Source of the DNA: Streptomyces mobaraensis
GTDB taxonomy: Bacteria; Actinomycetota; Actinomycetes; Streptomycetales; Streptomycetaceae
Direction: 5' to 3'
Assembly (NCBI RefSeq): GCF_020099395.1
Contig: NZ_CP083590.1
Coordinates: forward strand, 248,001 to 312,000
DNA: 64,000 nucleotides
How positions within the stretch are numbered: the stretch's first letter is position 1; every line of letters starts with the position of its first letter. This document shows, one piece after another, positions 36,211-49,700 of this stretch. Made by a program: the position numbers and the translations under genes. The notes beneath the pieces were generated by a model. The model had not been told where the DNA came from, ran no database searches, and worked only from the letters and a program-made list of their open reading frames with translations.

Positions 36211-37608
36211 ATGACGACGCATACGAACACCACGGAGGCGGCCCGGACCGCGGGCCGGCCTCGGATCCTGATCGTCGGCGGGGGGTTCGCCGGTGTGGAG
36301 TGCGCCCGGCGGCTGGAGCGCCGGCTCAAGCCTCAGGAAGCGCTGATCACTCTGGTCACGCCCTTCGACTACCAGCTCTATCTGCCCCTGCTGCCCCAGG
36401 TGGCCTCCGGGGTCCTCACCCCGCAGTCGGTGGCGGTCTCGCTCCGCCGGGGGCTGCGCCGGACGCGGGTGCTGCCGGGCGGTGCCATCGGGGTGGACCC
36501 GGCGGCCAAGGTGTGCGTCGTGCGGAAGATCACCGACGAGGTGGTGAACGAGCCGTACGACGTCATCGTGCTGGCGCCGGGCAGCATCACCCGCACGTTC
36601 GACATCCCCGGCCTGACCGACCACGCCCGTGGCATGAAGACGCTGGCCGAGGCGGCGTACCTGCGGGACCACGTCATCGCCCAGCTCGACCTGGCCGACG
36701 CCGCCACCGACGCCGCCGAGCGCGAGGCGCGGCTGCGCTTCGTCGTGGTGGGCGGCGGGTACGCCGGGACGGAGACGGCGGCGTGCCTGCAGCGGATCAC
36801 CACGGCGGCCTGCGAGCGCTACCCGCGGCTGGATCCGCGGGACATCCACTGGCACATCCTGGACGTGGCCCCGAAGTTGATGCCGGAGCTCGGCGACCGG
36901 CTGGGCGCCGAGGCGGCGCGCACGCTGCGGCGGCGCGGCATCGAGGTGTCGCTGGGCGTCTCGGTGGCGAAGGCCGGGGCGGACCGGGTGACGCTGACGG
37001 ACGGCCGGGAGCTGCCGTGCCGGACCCTGATCTGGACGGCGGGGGTGGCCGCCAGCCCGCTGGTGGGCACGCTGGGCGCCGAGACCGTCAAGGGCCGGCT
37101 GGCCGTCACCGACCGGATGACGCTGCCGGGCTTCGACGGCGTCTTCGCCCTCGGTGACGCCGCGGCCGTGCCGGACCGCGCCAAGGGCGACGGCGCGGTG
37201 TGCCCGCCCACGGCCCAGCACGCCCAGCGCCAGGGGAAGGTGGTGGCCGACAACGTCGTGGCGTCGCTGCGCGGTGAGCCGCTGCGCCCGTACGTCCACA
37301 AGGACCTGGGCCTGGTGGTGGACCTCGGCGGCAAGGACGCCGTCTCCAAGCCGCTGGGCGTGCAGTTGACGGGCCTGCCGGCGCAGGCGGTGGCACGCGG
37401 CTACCACCTGCTCGCCCTGCGCACCAACGTCGCCAAGGTGCGGACGGCCACCAACTGGCTGCTGAACGCGGCGGCCGGCGACGACTACGTCCGCACGGGC
37501 TTCCAGAGCCGGCGGCCCGCCACCCTGCGGGACTTCGAGTACACGGATGCCTATCTGACGCCTGAGGAGATCCGGGCCCGTACGTCGTCGTCCGCCGTCA
37601 CGGGGTGA
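36211..37608 (+). CDS. ndh: Type II NADH dehydrogenase (NDH-2-like NAD(P)/FAD oxidoreductase)
   Basis: This 465-aa two-dinucleotide-binding flavoprotein has the FAD motif ILIVGGGFAGVECARRLERR (residues 21-40), the NAD motif RFVVVGGGYAGTETAACLQR, and the FAD-binding FDGVFALGDAAAVPD. A quinone-site-like PPTAQHAQRQG follows, and a C-terminal membrane-associating segment lies around VRTATNWLLNAA. NDH-2 passes electrons from NADH to menaquinone without pumping protons. A carotenoid- or thioredoxin-type oxidoreductase is less likely. It stands alone, with a weak ribosome-binding site, between two accessory regulator pairs. Confidence 0.82.
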   Translation: MTTHTNTTEAARTAGRPRILIVGGGFAGVECARRLERRLKPQEALITLVTPFDYQLYLPLLPQVASGVLTPQSVAVSLRRGLRRTRVLPGGAIGVDPAAKVCVVRKITDEVVNEPYDVIVLAPGSITRTFDIPGLTDHARGMKTLAEAAYLRDHVIAQLDLADAATDAAEREARLRFVVVGGGYAGTETAACLQRITTAACERYPRLDPRDIHWHILDVAPKLMPELGDRLGAEAARTLRRRGIEVSLGVSVAKAGADRVTLTDGRELPCRTLIWTAGVAASPLVGTLGAETVKGRLAVTDRMTLPGFDGVFALGDAAAVPDRAKGDGAVCPPTAQHAQRQGKVVADNVVASLRGEPLRPYVHKDLGLVVDLGGKDAVSKPLGVQLTGLPAQAVARGYHLLALRTNVAKVRTATNWLLNAAAGDDYVRTGFQSRRPATLRDFEYTDAYLTPEEIRARTSSSAVTG

Positions 37609-37715
37609 GGAGGGACGGGCGGGGCGGATCGCCGCGGATCGCCACGGCCGGAGCCGGGAGCCGTCCGACAGGGGCCGCCGACCGGCCGGGGAGAAGTCCG
37701 ACAGGCGTCCGACCG

Positions 37716-38846
37716 TCAGGCCGTGCCCGGCCGTACGCGGCTGACGCCGCCGCCCGCGTCCAGGCGGGGGATGCGCCGCTGGGCGGCGGCCGCGGCGGCG
37801 AGGTAGCGGAGGTCGGGCCGCAGGGCGTACTCGCGCAGGCACGCCTCGGTCAGCTTGATGACGTGCTCGTCGCCGTGTTCGGCCGCCCGGGCGGCCAGTT
37901 CGGCGGTCGGCGGCAGCTCCGGCACCTCCTCGCGCCACGCCGCCGTGCCCTCGCCGCGCCGGTCGGTGGTCAGCGCCAGCAGGAAGGCGGACTGCACCTG
38001 CCAGAGCCGGGCCGCCGTCGGCCCGTGCAGGGCGTGCGGGAGGTGCGGCAGCACGAGGCGGACGGCGGCCGGGGCGGTGACGCCGTGTACGAGCGGCACC
38101 GGGAACACCTCGGGGTGACCGAGGTAGACGTCGGCGAACTGGCAAGTCATCTCGCCGAGCAGGTGCGCCGCCTCCTCGGGGGCCAGCCACTCCAGCGCGT
38201 CCCCGTACGCCGGGAGCTCCCCGAGGGCCGCGAACCGGCCGGCGACGATCCCGGGGTCGAACGGGCGGTCCTCGGCCGTGCGCGGCAGGGCGGCGACGGC
38301 GGCGGGGACGGTGTACGTCCCGGCGAGGCGCGGGGTGCCGGGGAGTTCGGTGTAGCGGGCGGCCCAGTAGGCGAGCCCTCGGGCGAGTTCGCGGTGCTGG
38401 TACGGCGTCGGCCGATCGCCCGCGGCGGACAGGCCGCGCACGGCGTGGGCGGTGCGGATCAGGCCGTGGGTCAGGCCGGCGAACAGGCCGGGCAGCAGCC
38501 GGGGCCACCACCGGGCGAGGACGTCCCGCCAGTGCGCCTCGGCGAGTTCGCGGACGAAGAGGGCCTCCCAGTCGCCGGCCCGGCGGAAGTCGCCGAGCGC
38601 GGGGCGCCAGGAGCTCTCGTCCGCCGACAGGGGGAAGCGCTCGGACGGCGGCTCGTGATGGTCCATCACTCGCCGGTACCGGGCGACCCAGTGGGCCACT
38701 TCGTCCTCGTGGCCCAGGAGGGCGAGGGCCTCCGCCCCCATCGGGCCGTGATTGGCGAGGTCCACGCCCTTGCCTCGTTCGTAACCGAGGTCGTCGAGCC
38801 GTTCGAGGGCGTCGTTGACGGCGTCGTAATAGGTGACCGGCGACAT
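37716..38846 (-). CDS. Questin oxidase-like (Baeyer-Villiger-type) protein
   Basis: This 376-aa all-alpha protein resembles the questin oxidase/AflY-like family. Features are YYDAVNDALERLDDLGYERG, NHGPMGAEALALLGHEDEV and a DVLARWWPRLLPGLFAGLTH segment, with HGLIRTAHAVRGL next. The C-terminus has the conserved EHVIKLTEACLREYALRPD. Characterised relatives open anthraquinone rings with NADPH and no classical flavin motif, and most bacterial members are uncharacterised. It is divergent from a MarR regulator across an inverted-repeat operator, so expression is likely induced by an aromatic compound. Confidence 0.75.
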   Translation of the reverse strand: MSPVTYYDAVNDALERLDDLGYERGKGVDLANHGPMGAEALALLGHEDEVAHWVARYRRVMDHHEPPSERFPLSADESSWRPALGDFRRAGDWEALFVRELAEAHWRDVLARWWPRLLPGLFAGLTHGLIRTAHAVRGLSAAGDRPTPYQHRELARGLAYWAARYTELPGTPRLAGTYTVPAAVAALPRTAEDRPFDPGIVAGRFAALGELPAYGDALEWLAPEEAAHLLGEMTCQFADVYLGHPEVFPVPLVHGVTAPAAVRLVLPHLPHALHGPTAARLWQVQSAFLLALTTDRRGEGTAAWREEVPELPPTAELAARAAEHGDEHVIKLTEACLREYALRPDLRYLAAAAAAQRRIPRLDAGGGVSRVRPGTA

Positions 38847-38861
38847 GTGGGACACCAACCC

Positions 38862-38892
38862 TTCGGAGTTCCGAATAGTTTGTGAATCCGAA
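38862..38892. promoter_or_regulatory. TTCGGA-N2-TCCGAA operator, MarR/questin oxidase
   Basis: A perfect inverted repeat, TTCGGA (38862-38867) and TCCGAA (38870-38875), lies just upstream of the questin oxidase-like start. A second TCCGAA half-site sits at 38887-38892, 19 bp before the MarR ATG. This is the usual position for MarR autoregulation. Confidence 0.6.
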
Positions 38893-38910
38893 CCGTTTAC
38901 ACTCGACAGT

Positions 38911-39426
38911 ATGCAGCAAGCGGAAACTCCCCCACACCCGGCCCCCGCCGCCGCACCCGCGCCCGCGCCCCGCCACCCCGACGACACCCTCGTCGTCGGC
39001 CTCATCCCGCTCCTGGAGCCGTACTTCCGCGCCGGCGCGGTCCGCGACCTCATGCCGGCGGTACTGCGCGACGCCATGGAGACCCATGGGCTCACGGCCC
39101 GTCACGGCGCGGTCCTGCCGCAGCTGCTGGCCGCCGGGCCGCTGAGCGTCGGCGAGATCGCGCGGCGGCTGCACGTCTCGCTGCCCACGGCGAGCGAGCT
39201 CGTCGGCGGGCTGCACCGGGCGGGCGTCGTGGACCGCGCCGAGGACCCGGCCAACCGCCGCCGCGTCCTGGTCTCCCTCGCCGAGGCGTACCGGGCCCCG
39301 CTGGAAGCGTTCATGGTCCGGCGCGGCGGGCCGCTGCTGCGCGCGCTGGACACGCTCGGTCCGGCGGAGCGCGCCGGGTTCGTGGCCGGGCTCACCGCCT
39401 GGGTGCACGAGGTACAGAGCGGCTGA
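38911..39426 (+). CDS. MarR family transcriptional regulator
   Basis: This 171-aa protein has a MarR winged helix: HGAVLPQLLAAGPLSVGEIA, the recognition helix LHVSLPTASELVGGLHRAGV, and the wing VDRAEDPANRRRVLVSLAE. The first 25 residues are Pro/Ala-rich. MarR proteins are dimers that leave the DNA on binding phenolic ligands. Its gene is divergent from the questin oxidase-like gene, which it most likely controls through the TTCGGA repeats. Confidence 0.9.
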   Translation: MQQAETPPHPAPAAAPAPAPRHPDDTLVVGLIPLLEPYFRAGAVRDLMPAVLRDAMETHGLTARHGAVLPQLLAAGPLSVGEIARRLHVSLPTASELVGGLHRAGVVDRAEDPANRRRVLVSLAEAYRAPLEAFMVRRGGPLLRALDTLGPAERAGFVAGLTAWVHEVQSG

Positions 39427-39720
39427 GGAGACGCCAGGAGGGTGGTCGCATCCGGGTCCAAACGCCGGCCCGGCCACCGAAATCCGGACATCCGCACGAC
39501 CCGCCCCTTTTCGGACCGCTCCGGGCCGCTCTCCCCGCTGGTCACGCAGCGCACCAGGCGTTACGTCGTGTGTCGTTCGCCTGACGGACCGAAGTCGTTC
39601 ACCGACCCCATGCCGATCGGCCTACCGTCACTGTCCGCAATCCGAACACAACTGACCGGAAATAGCCGCAGTTTTTGACTGAACCAGTCGACGTAGCCAA
39701 ATCTCTGTCAAATGTTGTCA

Positions 39721-40980
39721 ATGACGTCCGAGAGTGGCGGCGGCCTCTTACGCGGCAGGGATTTCCGGGACTTCCGGCTGCTGCTGTCCGGCGCCGCGGC
39801 GGGGCAGTTGGGCGCGCAGGTGACCCTGGTGGCCCTGCCGCTGGTCGCCGTGGTGGAGCTCGACGCCTCGCCGCTGCAGACCGGCATCCTGACCGCCGCC
39901 GAGACCGCCGCGTTCCTGCTGGTGGGCCTGCCGGCGGGGGCCTGGGTGGACCGGATGCGCCGGCTCCCGGTGCTGATCCGCGCCGACCTCGTCCGCGCCC
40001 TCGCCATGGCGGCACTGCCCCTGGCCGCCTGGGCCGGCGTCCTGACGATGACCCAGCTCTACGTGGTCGCCCTGATCACCGGCGTCGCCACGGTCTTCTT
40101 CGACATCGCGCACCAGAGCTACCTCCCGTCCCTCCTCCCCCGCGAGAAGCTGGTCGCGGGCAACGGCGCCCTGGAGACGGTCCGTTCCTCCGCCCAGATG
40201 GCGGGGCCGGGGGTGGGCGGCGTCCTGGTGCAGGTCGCCGGAGCGCCCTTCGCCCTGCTGGCGAACGCGGTCGGCTACCTCCTCTCCGCCCTCTGCCTGC
40301 GCGGCATCCGCACCCCCGAGCCCCCGCCCGCCCCCTCCAACGGCGAGCCGCTGCGCGCCCAGGTGCTGGAAGGGCTCGCCTTCGTCTTCCGCAACCCCGC
40401 CCTGCGCATGATCGCCTGCTCGACGGCGATCGCGAACTTCTTCGCCGCCATGCTGACGGCCGTGCAGACGGTGTTCCTGGTCCGGGTCCTGGACCTGCCG
40501 GCGAGCGCCGTCGGGCTGATGCTGTCGGCGGCGGCCGTCGGCGGACTGGGCGGAGCCCTCTGTGCGGACGTCCTCGGCCGGGCCGTCGGCAGAGCCCGCG
40601 TCATCTGGCTCGCCCCGCTCCTCACCGGGCCGTTCGCCCTGCTCTGGCCGCTGGCCGGGCGCGGCGCCGCCGCGGCCTGGTTCGCCGTCGGCGAGGCCGT
40701 GGTCTTCTTCGGCGCCGTGGTCTACAACGTCGCCCAGGTCAGCTTCCGCCAACTCCTCTGCCCCGACGCGCTGCTGGGCCGGATGAACGCCACCCTGCGC
40801 TTCCTCGTGTGGGGCACGATGCCCTTCGGCGCTCTGGTCGGCGGGGCCGTCGCCGGCGCGTACGGCGCCCGTGCCGCCGTCTGGCTGTGCGCCGCGGGCT
40901 TCCTGCTGGTGCCGCTGCCCCTGCTGCTCTCGCCCCTCCGCCGGCTGCGCGACCTGCCGGCCGTCCCCGTCGCGGGCTGA
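39721..40980 (+). CDS. MFS exporter (EntS/MFS_3-like, 12 TMS)
   Basis: This 419-aa transporter begins LLRGRDFRDFRLLLSGAAAG and has about twelve hydrophobic helices. The motif A-like loop is GLPAGAWVDRMRRLPVL and a motif typical of EntS relatives is FFDIAHQSYLPSLLPREKLV. Such proteins export siderophores and peptides. Two in-frame ATGs exist (39712 and 39721); neither has a clear Shine-Dalgarno, so leaderless expression is possible. TTGACT at 39675 may be a -35. It opens the NRPS run, 66 bp before the lone condensation protein. The gap 39427-39711 holds no gene I can support. Confidence 0.85.
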   Translation: MTSESGGGLLRGRDFRDFRLLLSGAAAGQLGAQVTLVALPLVAVVELDASPLQTGILTAAETAAFLLVGLPAGAWVDRMRRLPVLIRADLVRALAMAALPLAAWAGVLTMTQLYVVALITGVATVFFDIAHQSYLPSLLPREKLVAGNGALETVRSSAQMAGPGVGGVLVQVAGAPFALLANAVGYLLSALCLRGIRTPEPPPAPSNGEPLRAQVLEGLAFVFRNPALRMIACSTAIANFFAAMLTAVQTVFLVRVLDLPASAVGLMLSAAAVGGLGGALCADVLGRAVGRARVIWLAPLLTGPFALLWPLAGRGAAAAWFAVGEAVVFFGAVVYNVAQVSFRQLLCPDALLGRMNATLRFLVWGTMPFGALVGGAVAGAYGARAAVWLCAAGFLLVPLPLLLSPLRRLRDLPAVPVAG

Positions 40981-41046
40981 GCTCCTTACCCACGCTTCTC
41001 TGGTCCTTCGAACCGCCGCGCCGCTCCCGGCGCGCGGGAGGTCACC

Positions 41047-42318
41047 GTGCAGTCCCCCAGCATCACTTCCTCCTACCTCGACCGCTACCGCCGGCTCACC
41101 GGCTCCGAGGGCGCCGGCGCCCCGCTGCCCGTCACCGGCGCTCAGCGGAGGTTCCTCCTCGCCCGCCGGCTGGACCCGGCCGGGCGGCCCGCGCTCGTCC
41201 CCCTGTTCTTCGCCTTCCCCTCCGGGTCCGTGGACGTGGCGCGGCTGCGCGCCGCCGCCGGCCACCTGGCCGCGCTGCACCCGGCGCTGCGGGTGCGCCC
41301 GGAGGTGAGCCGGGGTGTGCCCGTGCAGCGGGTCGGCGCGCCCGAGGGATGGGTCCGCGAGGTCCCGGTGCCGCCCGGGGCGACGGCGGAGGAGGTGCTG
41401 CCGCGGGCCCTGGCCGACTGGCCGTCGGAGGGGCCGCCGCTGCGGTTCTTCCTCACGTCGGGATCGGGAGAGGGCGAGGACGTCCTGGCCCTCGTCCTCG
41501 ACCACGCCGTCTGCGACGAGCAGTCGCTCGGCGGCATCACCGACGGCCTCACCCGCGCCTACGCCGAGGGGCTCGGCCCCGACGACGTCCCGGACGCACA
41601 GGCGACGGAAGGGGCGGCCGCCTACCGCGAGGCCGTGGAGCTCCAACTCGCCGCGGAGGAACGGGCGTCCGCGCCCGCCGCCCGCGCCTACTGGGCCCGC
41701 CGGCTGGCCGGTCTGCGCCCGCCGCCCCCGCTCCCGGAGCGCCCGGAGGCGGCCGGCACCGGGAGCACCCGGCTGCGGCTTCCGCTCCCGGCCGGCGACG
41801 GCCGGGCGGCGGCCTTCCCCGCCGCGCTCGACGCCTGCGCCCGTGCCGCCCGCATGCTGTACGGCGCGGAGCACGTCCCGGCGCTCGGCTACCCGTGGGG
41901 CGGCAGACCGGCCGCCGCCGAGCCGGTGCTGGGCTGCTTCCTCAACACAGTCGCCCACCCGGCCGACGCCGACGGCCCGGAGGAACGCACCGCCGCCTGG
42001 TGGGACGACCTGGACCACGCCGACGCGCCCTTCGACGAGGTGGTCCACGCGGCCCGCGGCGCCGGCGTGCCCTGGTCCGGGCGGTTCGACGGGCTGCTGA
42101 CCTTCGAGGACCTCGCCCGCCGCCCACCGCTGCGGCTCGGCGGCGCCACCGGGCGCGAGACGCACCTCGACGACCGGCCGCTCCAGGCGCCGTTCGCGGT
42201 GTCCGTCTCGTACGGCGACGACCTGCTCGTCCGGATGGCGTGGCGGCGTTCGGACGTCGACGACGACCGGGCCGAGGACGCCTTCGCGGCGCTCGTCTCC
42301 GTCCTCGCCACCGCCTGA
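41047..42318 (+). CDS. Free-standing condensation-domain-like protein
   Basis: This 423-aa protein has the NRPS condensation fold. The N-terminal LPVTGAQRRFLLARRLDPAG matches the C1 motif, and VLALVLDHAVCDEQSLGGIT near residue 150 stands where HHxxxDG normally lies. The second His and the Asp remain, but the first His is Asp and the final Gly is Glu. Later motifs are thinner than in true C domains (VLGCFLNTVAHP, APFDEVVHAA). It may be a trans-acting acyltransferase or ester-forming C domain, or a degenerate non-catalytic one. GGGAGG precedes the GTG. Confidence 0.75.
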   Translation: MQSPSITSSYLDRYRRLTGSEGAGAPLPVTGAQRRFLLARRLDPAGRPALVPLFFAFPSGSVDVARLRAAAGHLAALHPALRVRPEVSRGVPVQRVGAPEGWVREVPVPPGATAEEVLPRALADWPSEGPPLRFFLTSGSGEGEDVLALVLDHAVCDEQSLGGITDGLTRAYAEGLGPDDVPDAQATEGAAAYREAVELQLAAEERASAPAARAYWARRLAGLRPPPPLPERPEAAGTGSTRLRLPLPAGDGRAAAFPAALDACARAARMLYGAEHVPALGYPWGGRPAAAEPVLGCFLNTVAHPADADGPEERTAAWWDDLDHADAPFDEVVHAARGAGVPWSGRFDGLLTFEDLARRPPLRLGGATGRETHLDDRPLQAPFAVSVSYGDDLLVRMAWRRSDVDDDRAEDAFAALVSVLATA

Positions 42319-42462
42319 CCCACCCGCTCCCCCACCACCGACTCCGGCGCCCCGGCCCACCGGCCGGCCGCCGCCCCGGCGCGCCCCCGTCCCACCCGAC
42401 GGGACCGCGCCGGGACCTCCGGAAAACCCGCCTCATCCCCCACCCCTACGGAAAGGCAGAAC

Positions 42463-45566
<3,104 letters not shown>

Positions 45567-45570
<4 letters not shown>

Positions 45571-46724
45571 GCACCTCCCCGTCGTCGGTCCTGGAGGCCG
45601 ACCACCGCGAGATCGTCGACTCGTTCACCTCGTTCGTCCGCCGGGAGCTGGTGCCGCTGGCCGCCGAGCTGCCCGAGGGCGGCGACCTGCCCCCGGCCGA
45701 CCTGCGGGCCTACGTCCGGCAGCGGTCGGCGAAGCTGGGCTTCTACGCCGCCGACCACGCGGAGGAACTGGGCGGCTCCGGCATGCCGTTCACCGCCGTC
45801 GTCCAGCTGCACCACGCGGCCGGGAGCAGCGGCTGCCCGCTGGCACCGTACGCGCTGGCCGGCTCGGACGGGCCCAGCCCGCTGCTGCGGCAGGGCACGC
45901 CCGAGCAGATCGAGCGGTACCTGATGCCGCTGGTGCGCGGCGAGGCGACCCGCTGCCTGGCGCTGACCGAGCCCAACGCCGGGTCCGACGCCTTCCGGCT
46001 GACCAGCACGGCCACCCGGCGGGACGACGGCGGCTGGGTGCTGTCCGGCCGCAAGACGTTCGTCAGCAACGCGGGGCACGCGGACTTCGCGATCGTCGTG
46101 GCCCAGGCGGAGGCGGGGCCCACGGCGTTCATCGTGGGGATGGACGACCCCCGGCTCCGCATCGGCCAGTGCTACGCCGGCATGTCCGGCGAGGAACTGT
46201 ACGAACTGATCCTCGACGGTGTGGAGTTGCCGGCCGACGCGGTCGTCGGCGGCGAGCCGGGGATCGGCGCGGCGCTGGGCCACGGCATCGACAGCCTGTC
46301 CCGGGGCCGGCTGGTGGTGGCCGCGATGTGCAACGGCATCGCCGAGTACGCGCTGCGGCTCGGCGTCGAGTACGCCCGCGAGCGGCGGGCGTTCGGCGAG
46401 CGCATCGGCGCGTACCAGCACGTCCAGGAGCACCTGGTGACCAGCCGCGCCGAGGTCGAGGCGGCCAAGCTGCTGACGCTCGCCTGCGCCCGGCTGGTGG
46501 ACGACGGGACCGAGGCCCCGGAGAACGCGGCACTGGCCAAGCTCACCGCCTCCGAGACGGCCGTCCGCGTGGTCGACCGCGCGCTGCGGGTGCACGGCGC
46601 CACGGGCTGGGTGCGCGGGCACCCGCTGGAGTTCCTGTACCGGTACGTCCGGATGATGACGATCATCGAGGGGACCTCGGAGATCCAGAAGGTGATCGTC
46701 GCCCGGGCCATGGGGCTGGGCTGA
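45567..46724 (+). CDS. Acyl-CoA dehydrogenase-like flavoprotein
   Basis: This 385-aa flavoprotein has the FAD-binding segment LALTEPNAGSDAFRLTSTAT and SGRKTFVSNAGHADFAIVVA. A C-terminal MMTIIEGTSEIQKVIVARAM follows, in which the Glu is the likely catalytic base. It is embedded between two NRPS genes and translationally coupled to the first, so the likely substrate is a carrier-bound aminoacyl or acyl thioester, as in prolyl-PCP dehydrogenases that make pyrrole units, or an alpha,beta-desaturation. Which residue it acts on cannot be read from sequence. Confidence 0.88.
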
Positions 46725-46780
46725 CCGCCGCCCGCCCGTTCGCACTTCGCGTCACACTCTTCGTCTCGATCGAGGACATC

Positions 46781-49700
46781 ATGACCACTGCATCTGTCGC
46801 GTACGGCGCCGAGCGCGCCGAGCGCGGGCCGGACGACGTCCTGGCCCGCTTCGCGGACCGGGTCCGGCGCGACCCGTCCGCCCCCGCCGTCGAGGACGGC
46901 GAACTGACCTGGACCTACGCCGAGTTGGACGCCTTGGCCGACCGCACCGCCGACGCGCTGCGCGACCGGGTGCGGCCGGGCGACCTGGTCGGCGTCTGCC
47001 TGGACCGCTCCGCCGCCCTCGTCGCGACGGCCGTCGCGCTGGCCCGGCTCGGCGCCGTCTACCTGCCGCTGGGGCCGCGCCCCGGCGAGCGCCGACTGGC
47101 CGCCGTCGCGGACGTGCTCCGGGTGACCTGCCTGGTCGGCACGGCCGACGCGCTGCCCGAGGCGGCTCGCGTCGGCGGCACGCTCCCGCTGCCGCTCCCG
47201 GCGGCCGGGGCCAACATCACCGGGGAGCCCGTCGCGGCGTTCCCCGAGACCCCCGCGGGGACCCGGCGCGGCGCGCCGGAGGGGACCCTGTACGCGGTCC
47301 TCACCTCCGGCACCACCGGCGTGCCGAAGGCCGTGGCGGTGAGCTCCGCGGCGCTGGCCGCCCGGCTGGACTGGTACACCGGGCGGACCGGCTGCGGGCC
47401 GGGCGACCGGCACAACCTGCTGGTCGGCGTGGCCTTCGACCCGCACCTGATGGAGCTGTGGGCAGGCCTGACGTCCGGGGCCGCGCTGAGCGTCGCGCCC
47501 GACGACGTCCGCTGGGACCCGCAGGCGCTCACCGACTGGTGGCGCCGCGCCGGGGTGACGGTGGCGATCCTCCCCACCCCGCTGGCCGAGCTCGTCCTGG
47601 AGCGCCCCTGGCCGCGCGACCTGCCGCTGCGCCACCTGAGCACCGGCGGCGACCGGCTGCGCCGCGTCCCGGGCCCGGACGTCACCGCGCGCGTGGACAA
47701 CAACTACGGCCCGGCCGAGGCGACCGTCCTGGTGACGGCCCACGCCCTGAACGGCACCGACGCGTCCGCCCCGCCGCCCATCGGCACCCCGCTACCGGGC
47801 GTCGTCGCCTGCGTGACCGACGCCGACGGACGGCTGGTGCCGCACGGCGAGCCGGGCGAGCTGCGGATCGGCGGCGACGGCCTGGCGATCGGCTACCTGG
47901 ACCCCGAACTGACCGCCCGGCGCTTCGTACCGCCGCCGGCCGGGGTGACGGGCACCGACCGGGTGTACCGCACCGGCGACCGGGTGCGGATGCGGCCGGA
48001 CGGGGTGCTGGAGTTCCTGGGCCGGCTGGACGCCCAGCTGAAGGTGCGCGGGGTGCGCGTCGAACCGGCCGAGGTCGAGGCCGCGTTCGAGCGGGACCCG
48101 CGCGTGCTGCGCACGGTCGTCGCGGCGGACACCGCCGCCGGGGGCGGCGTCCGGCTCGTCGCGTTCGTCCGCCCGGCGCCCGGCGTGACCGCACCCACGG
48201 TGGACGAGCTGCTGGCCGCGGTGCGCGGCTGGCTGCCGGAACAGGCGGTGCCGTCGGCGGTCCGCCTCGTGGACGCCTTCCCGGTGGACGCGAACGGCAA
48301 GGTGGACCGCGAGGCGCTGCTCGCCGGACGCCGCGAAGAGGCCACGGCGCCGCGGGCCGGCCGGACCACCGAGACCACGGCCCCGCCCGCCGACCGGCCC
48401 GAGGGAGCCACGGCCGCTCAGGCGTCGTCCCTCACCGAGGACCTGGTCGTCGGCCTGTGCCGGGACCTGCTGGGCCGCCCGGACCTCGGCGCGGACGCCA
48501 ACTTCCTCGGCTCCGGCGGCGATTCGCTGTCCGCCGCCCGCCTGCTGACGGCCCTGGAGGAGCACTGCGGCGTCCGGCTGCGGGCGCCGGAGGTACTCCG
48601 CCAGCCCGACCTGCGGGCACTGGCCGCGCTGCTGGACGCCCGGCGGGGGCCGGCGGCGGCGCCGGGTGCGGAACCGACGGCGGACCGTTCGACCGAGGAC
48701 CTGGTCGTCGGCCTGTGCCGCGAGCTCCTGGGCCGCCCGGACCTCGAAGCGGACGCCAACTTCCTCGGATCCGGCGGCGATTCGCTGTCGGCGGCCCGGC
48801 TACTGACGGCCCTGGAGGAGCACTGCGGCGTCCGGCTGCGGGCGCCGGAGGTACTCCGCCAGCCCGACCTGCGGGCACTGGCCGCGCTGCTGGACGCGCG
48901 ACGGGAGCCGGTGGCAGGGGCGGCTGACGGTACGGCCGTCGCCGCGGGCCCCCGGGCTGAAGCTGCGAGCCGCCCGGCCGAGTCCACGGACCGCCCGGCC
49001 AAGGCTGCGAGCCGTCCCGCGAAGGCGGCGTCCCGCCCCGGCGGCGTCCTGGGACGCGTGCTCACCCACGCCGCCGCCACGCCCGGCGCCCTCGCCGTGC
49101 GGGACGCCGACGACACCCTCACCTACGCCGAACTGACCGACGCCGCACGGCGTCTGGCGGGCGTGCTGCGCGCCCGGGGCGTCGGCCGGGGGGACGCGGT
49201 CGGCGTCCTGCTGCCGCACTCGACCGGCGTCGTCGTGGCCCAGCTCGCCGTCTGGTGGGCCGGCGGCCACTACGTGCCGCTGGACGCCGCCTACCCGCGC
49301 GCCCGGATCGCGGCCATGCTGGCGGACGCCGGGGTGGTCCTCACGGTGGGCGGCAAGGACCTGCTGGAGGCGGCCGGGGTGCCGGCCGCCCGCGCGCTGG
49401 CCGTGTCGGCGGCGGGCGGTACGGCGGACGAGGGCGCGCCGCTCGGTGAGCGGGAGCTGCCGGAGCCGTGCGCGTACGACGCGGAAGCCGTCGCGTACAC
49501 GATGTTCACCTCCGGCTCGACGGGCCGGCCCAAGGCCGTCGCGATCCCGCACCGGGCCGTGGCCGAACTCGTCACCGAGCCGGAGTTCCTCACGGTCACC
49601 CCGCGCGACCGGGTCCTCTTCCACTCCCCGCTCGCCTTCGACGCCTCGCCGTTCGAGCTGTGGACGGCCCTGGCCAACGGCGCCGCCGCCGTGGTGTCCA

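Noticed and set aside
39748..42360. 870-codon minus-strand frame opposite the MFS and lone condensation genes
   Set aside because: Antisense shadow with Gly/Glu/Arg/Gln bias and no recognisable domain.
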